64,000 bases of DNA from Apostichopus japonicus (Eukaryota; Echinodermata; Holothuroidea; Aspidochirotida; Stichopodidae): contig NC_092572.1 in the NCBI RefSeq assembly GCF_037975245.1, positions 20,944,489 through 21,008,488 on the forward strand. The letters are read 5' to 3'. This document shows, piece by piece, positions 45,210 to 56,871 of the stretch (the first letter of the stretch is position 1; every line of letters starts with the position of its first letter). Both the position numbers and the translations under genes were made by a program. The notes under the pieces are model-generated. The model was not told the DNA's origin and searched no databases. It saw only the letters and a program-made list of their open reading frames with translations.

Positions 45210-48009
45210 TCACAGCAAGATAATCTGAAGAAAAATACATTTCGCAGAGCAACTGCAGCATTTCGTACATTTTAAAAAGTACTTTATCTGCCCAAAAAAT
45301 GTAACTCCCTCTTTAAGATATCTTACAGTATATGAATTTCTTTTGGTCACAAGTTTGTAATCACTGCTGTAAAGTAACATGTCATTCAGCTGAAGACGAA
45401 AAAATTTGTAAAAAAGCTGTGGTTTATAACCAATACATTCAACTATCAATGGCAACAGATCTGACTCAGGGTTACATTGCAAAAGACGACCAACCACTGA
45501 AATGAAGCCATCTATCACCTCTGTCCTTGAGGCAGGTTTTTTCTTAACAGATAGTTTTTTAACATACTTCAATGTATCTGCCCCAACAGACACATTTTGC
45601 AATAACTCTGGAACCTTCAGCAAAGAACACAAATTATTTGCTATTTTCAAATGTGGCTTTTTTGTGCCCTGCACCATGTGCAATAATTTCCCATTGATAT
45701 CTTCATATGCAAAGCATGAATACACCCACAGTGGACCAAGATTTCTCACTACACCTGGAAGATGGAGAAGCCCATGAACCACAGAAAGGCAGTACCGGAC
45801 TCCATATAATGTCCCAAACAAGTAACAAAAGTGGATAAGTAAACTTTCACAGTATTTAATATCATTGACAGAAATACTGTCACTATTCAAAATGACAACT
45901 GCCTCTACTAGTAATGCATAATGCTCAAAAATATGTCATTCATTAATCTTTAATACTCCTTGGAATTCGGGAAATGAAATGTGGAGGCTTTATCTTGGTA
46001 AGTCGCATATCAATATTTTCAAGCAGAACTGTGTGCATATAATCAATAGCCATTCCATCAGCAAGATTCATACCAAATGAACTTAGAAAAGTAGGCCCTT
46101 TGATGCCATTAATGGGCTTTTTCATTTGCATGGTATGCACTTTCATAGCATCACGCAACATTTTTTCATGAGACCGTTTAGGACAGGAGGATTAGTCATG
46201 CAAAAAGGATATGTCCACACCGAGCCTTTTCCTGTTGATGTTGAACAGCCTTTTTGTAAGCAATGAGAACACCCAAAAGCACCATTAAACTGCACCATAT
46301 TTAACATTACAGCTCTTGCAGGAAGGTCACATGTACCGCAGAGAACCACAGCTTTAACTATGATAATTTCCTTTTTGTCCTGAGCATAAACTTCTACACC
46401 ATCTTGAAGTTCTTTAATGGAAGCAAGGAATGGCTTCAGAAAAGTGCCCACAGCCGGTTTTGAACCAAGCCACAATCCAGCGTAAATCAAATTCTCTTTT
46501 AGGAACCGTCGTTTATGCGGCAACTCATTGATTGAAAAAAAAAGGCCAAAGGCTGACCTTTGATGATTTGAAGATGGGACATCCATCTGTATACCACATA
46601 AGAGATATGTTTCTTGGTTCATGTAAAAGTTTTCCGGGAGCAAAAAGACGTTTGTACTGCTCTCCATCATAAATATCCTGAATATTGTCACTGTTTTTCT
46701 TCTTTCTGTTGAATCTATGCTGCATGTCATTATAAAATCCCTGCCTTTTCATTAAGGTGCAAATTTGATTAACAATCGGTATTTCTATAAAGTAGGATAT
46801 TCCACTGTTCTCCGAGACATCACTGCTGCATACTGGGTACCTATCATTATCAGAGGAGCTAAGTAAATAATTACAAAAATTGCAGAACTTCAAAGGATTT
46901 TTTACAGTTCCATAAAATTTGTTAAATATATGAAGTGTTGTCTTGCAGATATTTGGCTTTTGGCAGTGCATTGAAATTAGCACAAGCAAATCAACCAGTG
47001 CAACACCAGTAATGCTATGGCTGCTTGAAAACATCAGAATCATCAACATACTTTCTGCCAAAGTTAGTGGAGCACCTTCATAAAGTGGTTCATCTTCTGC
47101 TTCATCATGGATAGGTGGGGATTCCTTGCAGTCAAACCAGTCATCTTCAAGGTCGAACTCCTCTACACTGAGTGGGTCACACCAGTCATCACTTTCATAA
47201 ATGCCTCCTACCTCTTTAATATTTGCCAGGTGGAGGTTATCATCATCCAGATCCCTGTGATGAGTACAGGAAAAAAAGTTATGGTTCAAATATAACCTGT
47301 TTATGTGTGAACAACTATGTTAGAGTACAGCCAAGAACCTTGCATTTTTTTTAGTGAACGGCAAGGAAACATGAGCTTCTTGCATGTTTCTACGATGAAA
47401 CATTTTTCCATGATTTAAGTGTACTTCTAAAAGTAAAGATGACTAGAAAAGTACATATAGAGGAAATCCCCAAACCCTTGACCAATTTGACAAAGCATCG
47501 CACCAACTTCAACTCTATTTTCTATTCTATTTCATTTGATCAAGGATTAAACTGCAACACTAACTAGCATCATACATGTCAAATTAACAACACTTGATAT
47601 ATTTCACCCAACCTGCCTGGACATATTAAAACCCACACAAGCTCTGATCAGTACCATATACAGTATCTTCATTATTGTTAAAGAAACCACATAAGCCCAG
47701 GTTGGTTAATAAAAAAATCCAGGCTGTTTGGGCAAATTGTATTTTGGGAATAAGACAGCTGGCCAGTTGGTCCTTACCTATTTCCCTTACGACTACTGTA
47801 TGTGAGTCTACCTAAAAAGTATCACTAATTTGAGAAGCCTAGGTATACTACAAGCCTAGGTCTTATTACCTTTTTATTCCATCCGTTGAGGAGCCATCAG
47901 ACAGAGGTAGGCCCAAGAAGTGGTCAGATTCGGAGAAATTCAGATTATTAGATCCTTGTTCCACAGTATGGATGCATTCAAGTTCAGATGACAAATTCTG
48001 AGTACCCAT
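45210..48009 (-). pseudogene. CACTA/Tnp2-like transposase gene, interrupted
   Basis: Exon 48009-47870 (MGTQNLSSELECIHTVEQGS...) joins, with matching phase across GTAATA/CATCACAG, to an exon from 47254 (DLDDDNLHLANIKEV...). The core has CNFCNYLL, then MWYTDGCPIFKSSKVSLWP, GLWLGSKPAVGTFLKPFL, CDLPARAVMLNMVQFNGAFG with CSHCLQKG, and NGIKGP...DYMHTVLLE. From 45890 the C-terminal part has CYLFGTLYGVRY, LHLPGVVRNLGPLWVYSCFA and HMVQGTKKPHLKIA. Damage: frameshift in a T9 run (46534-46542), a frameshift near 46180, and a deletion of about 30 residues near 45940. An intact version would cut and paste the element. Confidence 0.8.
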
Positions 48010-49486
48010 TTTATTCTCATTGAATTCAGGTTTTTAATGGGTTGTAAGGGAAGGTTGGCTAGGTTAAAATTGTTTGTTTGTTGCTTGGCCTATGTATTGC
48101 GTAATTTGGAGGCTAGTACTAGTAGCAGTAGTAGTACTACCATGGGCATCATGTTCAACTTCAACCTCCCTTGTTGAAACGAAGTCAACTTGCCCTGGCT
48201 GAATTTCACTTACTGTGAATTCATCATCTTCTAATTCAACTGTCCTAACACCTAAACTCGCTTTAATCTCCACTTGCTTGTCATACGCCACCGTGTGGTT
48301 TTCGAGACAGTTTGTTTTGATGCACTATTAATATCACTAGGCTTAGGCCTTGTTCGACAGCGTGACTGAACGTTAGGCTGACGTGTACACCACCGCTTAT
48401 AAGCTCTGTGGTCCTGCGTAGGCAAGTAAGGACTTGTTGGATCAACTTCCAGTAAGTGAGACATAAATATGAGGTGGTTTCGAAGTCACCATAACACAAC
48501 TGCGACAGTGAGTTCATCTGTGCAAAACCTACGAATGATCACCATTTCCCCCCTGATAAAACAACAGGCGGGCTCGGTAGTGCTGACGTTTAAAAATACT
48601 TTCACCGGATGGTCGCCGCGCTGTAATAGTTTACTAAGTATGTTAGATTAACGTTGGCAACTTGGAACTGTATACTTAGTTACTACTTGAGAACACTGCT
48701 CGTTAGTGTAGATCAGTGCTTGAGAATAGCACTAAACATATCCCGATAATGGTCAATTGTACGGAACAATGTACGATACAACTAAAATGCTTCCACATCG
48801 TGAAAAAGAATTTTCTTAAATACGCATCGTTAGATCCTGTTACCAATACAAGTTTTCAAAGATAAGCTCATGCGACTACTTTTGAACCGAATTACTGCTC
48901 TATAAACATTTTGACCCACCTTAACCGTGCTATTACCTGTTTTGACAGCTTACGTGATTCTTTCTCCTCCGTGGAAGCACTTTGCCAAACTATACATGTT
49001 GCGTAAGTCGATATATATGCAAATATTATGGACTGGTAGATACTAGCCAATCAGCGTAGAACAAACGATCATCGCGCTTTAATTTTGAACCCAAGTTAGA
49101 AGTACCGACGTTACAGTACGCTGTCAAGCAAGTTCTTGCCGAAAAGTCTATATCTTTCCCTTGACATCCACTGTAACTTATTTCAATCAGCCATTGCGAA
49201 AGTGTTTAAATTTCTTTTTTTATGCCTTGGTATTGATTCCGCTCAACTTTAATTAGGTTTCTAGCTCTTCCGTAGCCTAACCTACTAGCCTAACGTCCTT
49301 CAGTTCTACATCCTCGACTTTGTAAACCAGTTGTTCGCTTTCTTTGTATCGGCAGCAGGATATTTCGTTGCATTATCGTCAATATACATTCTTTGTCAAC
49401 CTGTTGGAGATTGCAGCTTTGCGAATTATCCAGGGAATTTTAACAATATCAAGACATTTATATTTGCAAGTTAGGGCCTTGATAAT
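48010..49486. promoter_or_regulatory. Divergent intergenic region between transposase and BEN genes
   Basis: About 1.5 kb separates the two gene starts on opposite strands. It has no long exon, though a minus-strand frame from 48464 (MSHLLEVDPTSPYLPTQDHR, with KTTRWRM) could be an alternative 5' exon of the transposase. No TATA or other motif stands out. Confidence 0.4.
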
Positions 49487-49535
49487 GGATGCGACTGCCT
49501 CGATGCTTTTGTCTCAGATGCAAACAATCCTAAAG

Positions 49536-49718
49536 TCGTTTCAACGAAACTCCAAACTGTTCGGCAAAGATGCCTTATTTACTGGGTTGACGATCGTTTA
49601 GTCAGCATCGAACCTATATCTTCAGTGGTTGAAAAAAATCAAGTGAAAGAAGGAGCTGTTTGTAAAATCAAGTGGAAAGGAAAGGGACCATATCTCGGAA
49701 AGCTTATCAAAATCAGTG
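49536..49718 (+). CDS. BEN-domain gene, 5' exon
   Basis: The useful frame reads RCLIYWVDDRLVSIEPISSV, then KEGAVCKIKWKGKGPYLGKL and ends AAA ATC AGT G at a GTGAGT donor (49719). This Trp/Lys-rich start is like the small N-terminal module of BEN-domain proteins of the BEND3/uncharacterised type (inference). An ATG at 49487 opens a different frame that stops at 49599, so either the true start is unclear or a frameshift lies near 49540. The single leftover base pairs with CT of the next exon to make Ala. Confidence 0.55.
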
Positions 49719-49946
49719 GTGAGTACTATTGCGATAGGCTTACAAGTAACATTAACTTAAAAGTAACACTAAATTTACAGCTTAGGCTAAGCAATTGTAG
49801 CTTAGGCTACCTTACTAATACTACAAGTACTACAGTAGTAACTATTTAAACTTAAAGCCTAGCCTATGCTGTACTGGCTCAAAATATGCCAGATATTCAA
49901 AAATGGTTAGCCTAGGCCTACCTGTGATCAAAATTCTTTATTGGCC

Positions 49947-50214
49947 GTGGCTATTCTTACGACTAGTCGTAACAATTATTTATAAACTATTCTTACGACA
50001 AAGGCGAATTCAAGCGCATTAAAGTAAATAAAGCAACTGCGCATGTAGTAGGGGTAACCCTTACTTTAACCCTAAACCCCAATCCTAATCCTAACACTAA
50101 CCGGATATTATTGTTACTCCTGGTCGTAAAAATAGTACTCCTGTCATAAAAAATAGCAACTGCGGATGCGTAATCGGAAATTATTATTACGAAGTCGTAA
50201 GAATTATAGCCACT
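49947..50214. mobile_element. MITE-like element in BEN-gene intron
   Basis: Ends GTGGCTATTCTTACGAC and GTCGTAAGAATTATAGCCAC are inverted repeats differing by two inserted bases. Further TCGTAA/TTACGA words lie inside, plus a degenerate CCCTAA-rich stretch at 50055-50102. TSD not resolved. Confidence 0.6.
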
Positions 50215-51328
50215 TTGTTCTTTATTTACCTCACTGGGACATTCAGTCATCTTCCCTAGTAAGAACTTCCAGGAAAGTACCTATATTGGTGCAGCTAATG
50301 AATCAATTTGTTACTCTGCGAATCTTTTAGACTTTACCGATATAAACCTTTAAAAGGCGCAATGGTTTTCTTTGGCGTCTATAGTATTAATATAAACTGC
50401 CCAGTGTCCAAAAAGAGCTAGCCCAATGTAGGCCCCATAACCAGTGCAGTTAATGCTGTTTCAACAAACTTTGCATGTAATCCAAAATCCACAAAAACAT
50501 AAACTTGTTCTGATGTAGGCCTAGGCTACACATAACACATTTGATAGCCTATAGCCCTCAACGCAGATGATTGGAAGGCTGCAAAATTGCAGAGCAATGG
50601 AATCAGTAAATAGGCTACTTTATATTTATGTTGGTTTCCTCTGACGTTACAAGTACAAGGAACTTAAGGAAGCCTAGGCCACATGCTTATTGGCGTCAAG
50701 AAATAAATTAAAAAGAATGTATACTTAGTTATGGAGTCATCATTTCGAAAGCATGGTCCTTCTTTACCAGGTCCAAACAAGACAAATGTTGGTATTGTAT
50801 GCATAAATATACAAAGCAAAGTAATTTTTCAGAAAGTTGCTCATTGTCTTGAAAAATCCTGTACGAATGTAAATTGATTAGCCTAGGTTTCCCTAGGAAC
50901 TTTGTGGTGTGTAAAAATTAAAACATTTCTGTGAATAGTGTTAATACGACAAATATGTCGACTGTACACTTTAAATATGTCACGCATCATTAATGTCCAT
51001 TAATTTATTTCTTGGTACTTTTCGAGTCTACAGTAGTTTAACTGTACTTCGTCCCTTTAATGCATGTCATACAGTCTATACAGTAACACCTACTGTATGA
51101 CATCAGTCTTCTCTGTACTTTTTCAATACAATAAATCATCCTGCCCTGCTCTTTTAAAACCCCAATCATTCCCCCCCCCCCTCCCCCCTTATGTCTGAAG
51201 CTGCATATAACCATACATGTACCATGTTTCTGTAATCCTATTGTTTAAAAAAATTTAGTAACTAGAGTTATTATACTATAGAGGTAAGCAACTGTGATCA
51301 TCATTGTTTTCTGTACAATCATTCACAG
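50215..51328. other. BEN-gene intron, no other feature
   Basis: No coding potential; a C-tract (51171-51187) and TAGGCCTA words only. Confidence 0.5.
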
Positions 51329-52012
51329 CTGACTCTAAAGTATTACGTGAAGAGCAGTTTAAACTTGAAGAGGCCCTCTTTAAAGTAACGGATCCCCAAA
51401 AAGGCCAATCATCTCCACGTCAGGATGAGGGTATAGCTTCTACGAAAGGGAGAAAGAGGACAAAGCCCAGGAAACTACTTGAGGCAACAGATGTGGAGGA
51501 AGAGGAAACGGCTGACAAAGCTTCACTGCCACCGCCCACGAAAAAAGCAAAGGAGACCAAGGCAAAGATGTCAAAACTTTCCGCCAAGGTTGATGCCCAG
51601 AGGGCTGTCTTTGAACAATATTTTAAGGAAAGCCCCACTTATACATCAACTTCCACAGGAGAACCTGAGCCTGCAACATATATTCCTATTCCAGAACCAA
51701 TTATTAACAACACTGACAATGCAATGCCTGCCCAGTTTACTTCATTCACAGCCCTACTGAATGATTCAGGAGATGAAGGAAACTGTCTTGAAGGAGCCTC
51801 ACGTGCTGTAGAAGTTCTTCACGATGATTCTAATCTGTTTAATGACTCTACAAACCTGGATGAAATTCATTTCTTGAGATAGGAAGTAGACAGACTTCTA
51901 TGGGTAATTGAAACAAATGACCAGGAAATTCAAGATTTGAGACAAAGGCTCAGTGAAGGTTGTGACTGCTACAACTCACCAGCACCAGAGAAGACAGTAA
52001 TGAATGAAATCA
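51329..52012 (+). pseudogene. BEN-domain gene, central exon with a nonsense codon
   Basis: From acceptor TCATTCACAG the frame reads ADSKVLREEQFKLEEALFKV. A basic stretch with NLS-like KGRKRTKPRK, an acidic patch, KKAKETKAKMSKLSAKV and a Pro/Thr-rich linker follow. An in-frame TAG at 51880-51882 lies just before EVDRLLWVIETNDQEIQDLR, a short coiled coil. The exon ends ATC A|GTAAGT. Phase matches both neighbouring exons. Confidence 0.65.
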
Positions 52013-52529
52013 GTAAGTTTATTTTAGCTGTTTTTGGACCAGAATATTATTTTTTTTCTGGCTATATTGTTACACCATATTATTATTTCCAGGACAAGGA
52101 CCGGTTTCCCTCTTTTCCTTTTTGTGAGAAAACCTTGTTTAATCTATTGGACTTCGCCTAGAAAAATGTAAATTTTAACCAACATTTCAGGTTTCAATTG
52201 GTACATACTATAGGTAATGATTGCTAATTGTCTCATTTACCCTCATGAATGGATATGATAGATAAATGAGTTCTTTTATAATCTCCTGTTCATTATATGT
52301 GACTCCAAGGAAGATTAAATTCCTCAGTGACCTGACAAAGACTTTGTCCTGTATGGTCACAGAGACTGCACCACCATTGATGACTACGCCACCATCGTTA
52401 ACTACGCCAGCATCGTTGACTACGCCATCATTTTCAACCATACCTGAAACGAGTACACTGGGGGCAACAACTAGTAGCTTCGTCACAGAAGTAGGGGACA
52501 CATCAATGTCATCATCACGATCTGGTGAT

Positions 52530-53562
52530 CATAGGCGTAGGAGGCGGGGGGGCTGGGGGGGGCTGCAGCCCGCCCAACCAATTATTTTTGTGAAAATTCG
52601 GGCAATATGCTGAGAATTTTTCGGGCACCTACTGGAAGAATAATAATTTGCAGTGTGTTTTTCACTTTTTTTTTGGTGAAAATTCGGCAATATGCTGAGA
52701 ATTTTTCGGGCACCTACTGGAAGAATAATAATTTGCAGTGTGTTTTTCACTTTTTTTTTGGTGAAAATTCGGCAATATGCTGAGAATTTTTCGGGCATCT
52801 ACTGAAACAATAATAATTTGAATGTGTTTTCAATTTTTTGGGTGAAAAATTTGGGCAATATGCTGCGAATTTTTCGGGCACCTACCAGTGGCGGAGCGTC
52901 CATACAGTCAGAGGGGCGGATGCCCCCCTGACGGACTCAAATGGACTACTGGCGCCCTTTTCAGCTTTTTACCACTTTCTACTTATTCGCGATTGACTTT
53001 TTTTATTGCGCTCTCAAATACCTATTGACATTTGTCACATTTTGTTGGTGCAATTTTCTGACAAATGGCGATGACACCTATTTATTCTTCGTTTATCTGC
53101 AAATAAGCTAGGCCTGGAAAGGGTCATTTCCGGCGATCTAGGGAGTACCTTTACTCAAAAATTTTTTCTACGCTCCGCGCCAACCGGTGGTGGCGCTCCG
53201 CTTAGATAGTGTCGAAAGCGCCCCTACAGACCATTCTCTCCCCCCTGGTCAATACCCTAGCTCCGCTACTGGCACCTACTGAAAGAAGAAGAATTTGCAA
53301 TGTGTTTTTCAATAGTTAAACTTATATTATTATCCTTATTGTTGTAACGAATTCCACAATAATTATAACCAATATGGAAGGCCGGTAATAACACGAAAAA
53401 TGATTTATATTATTGACATGTGATGTAATAAGCGATGAATGCCTATATATGATATGCACATTAACATGTGGAACGCGCGCGGAGCGCGCGAAAAATTTTG
53501 GTTATATTTTTCGGGCAAGTGGTTACAGCCCCCCCAAATCAAATGAGGCTCCTACGCCTATG
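52530..53562. mobile_element. hAT-type non-autonomous element in the BEN exon, 8-bp TSD
   Basis: Termini CATAGGCGTAGGAGGC and GCTCCTACGCCTATG are inverted repeats. CTGGTGAT is duplicated at 52522-52529 and 53563-53570. Inside are about four tandem copies of an 85-86 base unit (GTGAAAATTCGGCAATATGC...) from 52590 to 52880, and a second hAT-type element. Confidence 0.92.
52886..53271. mobile_element. Inner hAT-type MITE, 8-bp TSD
   Basis: Ends CAGTGGCGGAGC and GCTCCGCTACTG (one mismatch) are typical hAT tips. GCACCTAC is duplicated at 52878-52885 and 53272-53279. It sits inside a tandem-repeat unit of the outer element. 386 bp, non-coding. Confidence 0.92.
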
Positions 53563-53579
53563 CTGGTGATCAGGATGAG

Positions 53580-54291
53580 GTGTGTTCTTTTGTAGCTTTG
53601 TTTCTATTTTGAGCTGTGCAGTAACAAATTTGTCCTGCTTACAGTCCTAGCATATCAAAATAAAAGTGATCTATGAAAATACTTGAAATTCAACTGTAAG
53701 TGTATGAATCACCTTGGAAAGGCAAATCCTACCTTGTAAGTACAGGTACATATGAATAAGCAACAAAAGCTTGTGTCTTAATCAAAAAAAGAAAAATGTT
53801 TGTAAAAAACTTCAGGTAGAGATTGCACAACTCGTCCCAGCCTGTAATAATATCACAAAGTTTGCACACTGCAGGTTCTGGAAAGTCAGGGAAACTAAAA
53901 TAGGAATTTGAAGGTCTGGAAAGTCAGGGAATATGTATAATTTTTCCAAAGGTCATGGAAAGTCATGGAATCTTAAGAAACCATGTATTTTTTACCCTGA
54001 TATTCTCAATCTAAAATTTGTTTATAATGTAAAAAAAAACAGAAGTGGGAAAACAAAGACACATTGAAGAATATTTCATTTGAGGTCCTTGAAAGTCATG
54101 AAAAGTCATAGAAATTTTTGCTGTTGGAATGGGTACAAACTTTGTTTCAACTTCACATTTTTTGGAAGTCTTCCTGACAGCAACCCATTCGCCCCCCCCC
54201 CCCCCCCACTTTTCCATTCCCCTTACTAATGAAAACAAATTGACAGTGATAAATATTTAGTCATTTTCTACATTTCATTGTCTCTTTGCAG
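53580..54291. other. BEN-gene intron
   Basis: No gene. A set of GAAAGTCA(G/T)GGAA words (53877-54110) and a 16-base C run (54192-54207) are the only structure. Confidence 0.5.
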
Positions 54292-54526
54292 AAAGTTGAA
54301 TTAGTGAAAGGCACTGGTGTTTATGTCACTGTGCCAGAACAAACCAGTATTGCACCAAAAGGGAGAAAAGGTTTAGGTGTAATGTTGAGGAAAATTCTAG
54401 AAGTCCTCTTTTCCTTTGATGAGCTTCGTCGTGGCTGTGCTGTTGGAGGAAGACCAAAGGTTTGCAACAAGCAGTCTGTTGACGTGAGTGTTCCGCTTGA
54501 TCCCAAACGCTTGAGTGCAGCCAAAG
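54292..54526 (+). CDS. BEN domain, first part
   Basis: After acceptor TCTTTGCAG the frame reads KVELVKGTGVYVTVPEQTSI, then GVMLRKILEVLFSFDELRRG and VSVPLDPKRLSAAK, ending at a GTGAGT donor. This matches the BEN domain pattern: a start like VELVxGxGVYV, a helical LFxxxEL segment and LDPxRL. BEN domains bind DNA or chromatin and are found in NAC1, BEND proteins, Insensitive and some viral proteins. Here it lies inside a transposon next to its transposase. Confidence 0.78.
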
Positions 54527-54853
54527 GTGAGTTACTGTTAAAAGGTGTACTTTTTCTATTTATCAAGAAAAAAAAAGCTTGCAAAAGAGAGCATATATTT
54601 TAAGGTAGGTGTGTGCATCAAAAAAAGGAGTTGAGTGTTTCAAATTGTTTGCTGTTTGCATTCTACTTTGCATTTTGGTGATTGACAATTTATTAAAGGG
54701 ATATTTTGGTGGCATGCAATGTGCATTTACAGAAAAGACAAATTTATAAACCAGAAATTTTGTACCTACAGAAATTTTTTTTCAGTGCACAACTGACACT
54801 TTTTCATGTGTTAAATATTATTGACATCAATGTCTTGTGCTTTTGTCAAAAGA

Positions 54854-54972
54854 AGGGTCTGCCAGCACCGACAGAGACTGACATCAATGCCATAGTAAAC
54901 AGCAAGTGCGTCGCTGTTCGTCGTAGCTTCAAGCAGAAGTTTTCCAGTTTCACAGACAAGCGGCAGTAACAA
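54854..54972 (+). CDS. BEN domain, last exon with stop
   Basis: GLPAPTETDINAIVNSKCVA and VRRSFKQKFSSFTDKRQ end with TAA (ending about 54969). This matches the BEN C-terminal helices (xxIxxAIxxKC). The phase between this exon and the previous one is off by one base at the best acceptor, so a small indel or a different acceptor is likely. Confidence 0.65.
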
Positions 54973-55760
54973 TTCAAAACTTCCCTGGGGTTGGGTATAT
55001 TATGTATGCTAAACTTTATAGGTCACTTAAAACTTCCTTGTATGATAGGTACTCAACAACCTTTGCAACTCTATTTAGCCTTGCCATTTTTAAAATGCCT
55101 TTAAATCTTGAATTATTTCAATTATATTCTTAAGCTGCAACTGCACATTACCTAAACATCTCTCAGTATTCCATTTTCCCCTTTGCCATTTTTATACCTT
55201 GAAAACTTTTGGTAGTTTAGGTTACACCAAGCAATCCGAATCGAGTTATTTTAGTTAAAAATCAATGATTTCTTTCACCTGCCATTTTTCTGCTGCACAA
55301 TTAGATATTTTTTGATATTGCATCAACCTTTTTTATACTAACTATGATATCTTGCTAGTTTTTTATATTCATATTAATTAAACTGTTAACTAAAACAACA
55401 TTAGTTCATTACTCATACTGTAAAGTTGCATAGCACTGTTCACTTAATGAACAAAGTCTATGTTAACAGCTTTAAGCCTTGTTAGTTTGTCCAACCTGTA
55501 ATAAAAATATTAAATCACTCAATTGTATTAATATTCTATACGTCAACTGCCAATGCTTACACCCTAAACATTTCTACTTATCAGCAGTATTCTCACCAAA
55601 ATCTTTTCTTTTCATTAAAATACCTTTTAATATTAATCTGTGCACATGAGACATGTTGTCTCATTTTACTTCACAATACATTTTATTTTAGACATTTAAA
55701 TTGAAAAATTAGTTTTCTCTTTTCTGCTTTGGCACTAAATGTGCTTATATAGCTGCATGC
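54973..55760. other. 3' flank of BEN gene, no gene
   Basis: A/T-rich, no recognised feature. Confidence 0.5.
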
Positions 55761-55794
55761 ACCCTTTAGCTTCTTGTGTGCTTCAACAACAACA

Positions 55795-56083
55795 AACCGC
55801 AGCGCGCTCAAGTAGCTAGCAGAGCGCTCAAGAAGCGTGCATTGTTTCTATGCTTCTGGCGCTACAGTGCACAGCTTGCGTGCGGCACGCTACTTTTGTG
55901 TTTGCTAGCGTAAATTGTTTCAAATCGCACGCGATCCGTTTGCGTTTCACACGCTTAAAGCTGGACCGCGCGGCACGCTGTAGCGCGCAACTTTTGCTAG
56001 CGTACATAAAGTTTCAAATACCCCTCGATCCGTTTGCACTTCGCGCACTCTTCTAAAATCGCACGCGTGCAGACATGAGAAAT
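55795..56083. repeat. Right GC-rich subterminal repeats
   Basis: Repeats of AGCGCGCTCAAG, GGCACGCT, GATCCGTTTGC and CTAGCGTA words mirror the GC-rich left end of the 12.3-kb transposon. Confidence 0.75.
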
Positions 56084-56098
56084 ATTTGTAGAGGGGAT

Positions 56099-56680
56099 AT
56101 GTCAAAACCACTCGAAGAGCACTGGACGGCAGTCAAAGATGTTTTGAGATATTTGAAACGTACCCTAGATTATAGGTTGTGCTATAGAAAGTGTGAGGAT
56201 GGCTTGTCATTGATAGGTTACAGTGATGCTGACTGGGCCTCCTCCACTGATGATAGGCGTAGCATTAGTGGGTATTGCTTCAGTTTGACCAAATCTGGTC
56301 CTCTGATATCCTGGAAGTCCAAAAGGCAGCCCACTGTGGCCTTGTCATCGTGTGAAGCAGAGTACATTGCACTGGCAGCAACAGTACAGGAGAGTTTGTA
56401 TCTCACACAGTTGTTAAGTGATTTTAGAGAAGAGAGCCATGTAAAACCCACTCTAATTTTTGAGGACAATCAAGGCACAATTGCCTTATCAAAAGATCCA
56501 ATCAATCACCAAAGATCTAAACACATCGATATTCGTTATTATTTCATTCGTACTGAAGTTAATAGAGGAAAGACTATTATTCACTATTGTCCAACCGAGG
56601 ACATGATTGCAGATGTGATGACAAAACCCGCAACAAAGCTCAAATTAGAGAAGTTTGCAAAGTTCTTTTTCGGTGTGTAA
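56099..56680 (+). pseudogene. Copia pol part 4: RNase H
   Basis: Copia homology resumes with MSKPLEEHWTAVKDVLRYLK, then GYSDADWASSTDDRRSISGY, WKSKRQPTVALSSCEAEYIA and KHIDIRYYFIRTEV, the complete copia RNase H, ending at 56680. The D, E and D active-site positions (YSDADW, SSCEAEY and FEDNQG) are all present. This segment is open, but the element as a whole is dead. Confidence 0.92.
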
Positions 56681-56860
56681 ACATTCCTAATCATAAGCAT
56701 AATTCATAAGTGAACGTTTTAAAGATCATTACCAAGAAGTATTCAAAGTTGCTTTGATGATTATTCGCATCTTGACATTAAGCAAGTTATTTTAAGTGAT
56801 TAGTGTTAAATATTAAAGTTTTGTTTATGGTCAGGTGTGAAAACATTTTCTGTTTTGAGA

Positions 56861-56871
56861 TCAAGTGGGGG
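56861..56871 (+). other. Copia polypurine tract
   Basis: TCAAGTGGGGG directly precedes the TG start of the 3' LTR, the usual plus-strand primer position. Confidence 0.75.

Larger units (their letters stand above)
52363..53579 (+). pseudogene. BEN-domain gene, third exon split by a hAT element
   Basis: After acceptor GGTCACAG, the frame (phase 2) encodes a Thr/Pro-rich linker ending SSSRSGD at 52529. A 1033-bp hAT-type insertion plus TSD follows, and the last three codons Q-D-E lie at 53571-53579 before a GTGTGT donor. Without the insertion the exon is open and joins in phase 0 to KVELVKG in the next exon. Confidence 0.7.
43801..56096. mobile_element. 12.3-kb two-gene DNA transposon (Tnp2-like transposase plus BEN-domain gene)
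   Basis: Perfect 13-bp terminal inverted repeats CCCCTCTACAAAT/ATTTGTAGAGGGG at 43801-43813 and 56084-56096, with a 2-bp AT duplication. Excision with one AT rejoins the copia frame as S-Q-Y-M-S-K-P. Both ends carry GC-rich subterminal sequence with many GCGTGC/GCACGC words. A minus-strand transposase gene and a plus-strand BEN gene diverge from about 48.0-49.5 kb. Both genes are damaged in this copy. Superfamily CACTA/EnSpm by the transposase, although the ends do not read CACTA. Confidence 0.85.

Noticed and set aside
50055-50102. Interstitial telomere
   Set aside because: Copies are irregular (CCCTTA, CCCTAA, CCTAATCC) and short, and they lie inside a MITE.
43801-56096. TA target duplication with TCCCC...GGGGA ends
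   Set aside because: That reading leaves the copia frame shifted, whereas CCCC...GGGG ends with an AT duplication restore it exactly.
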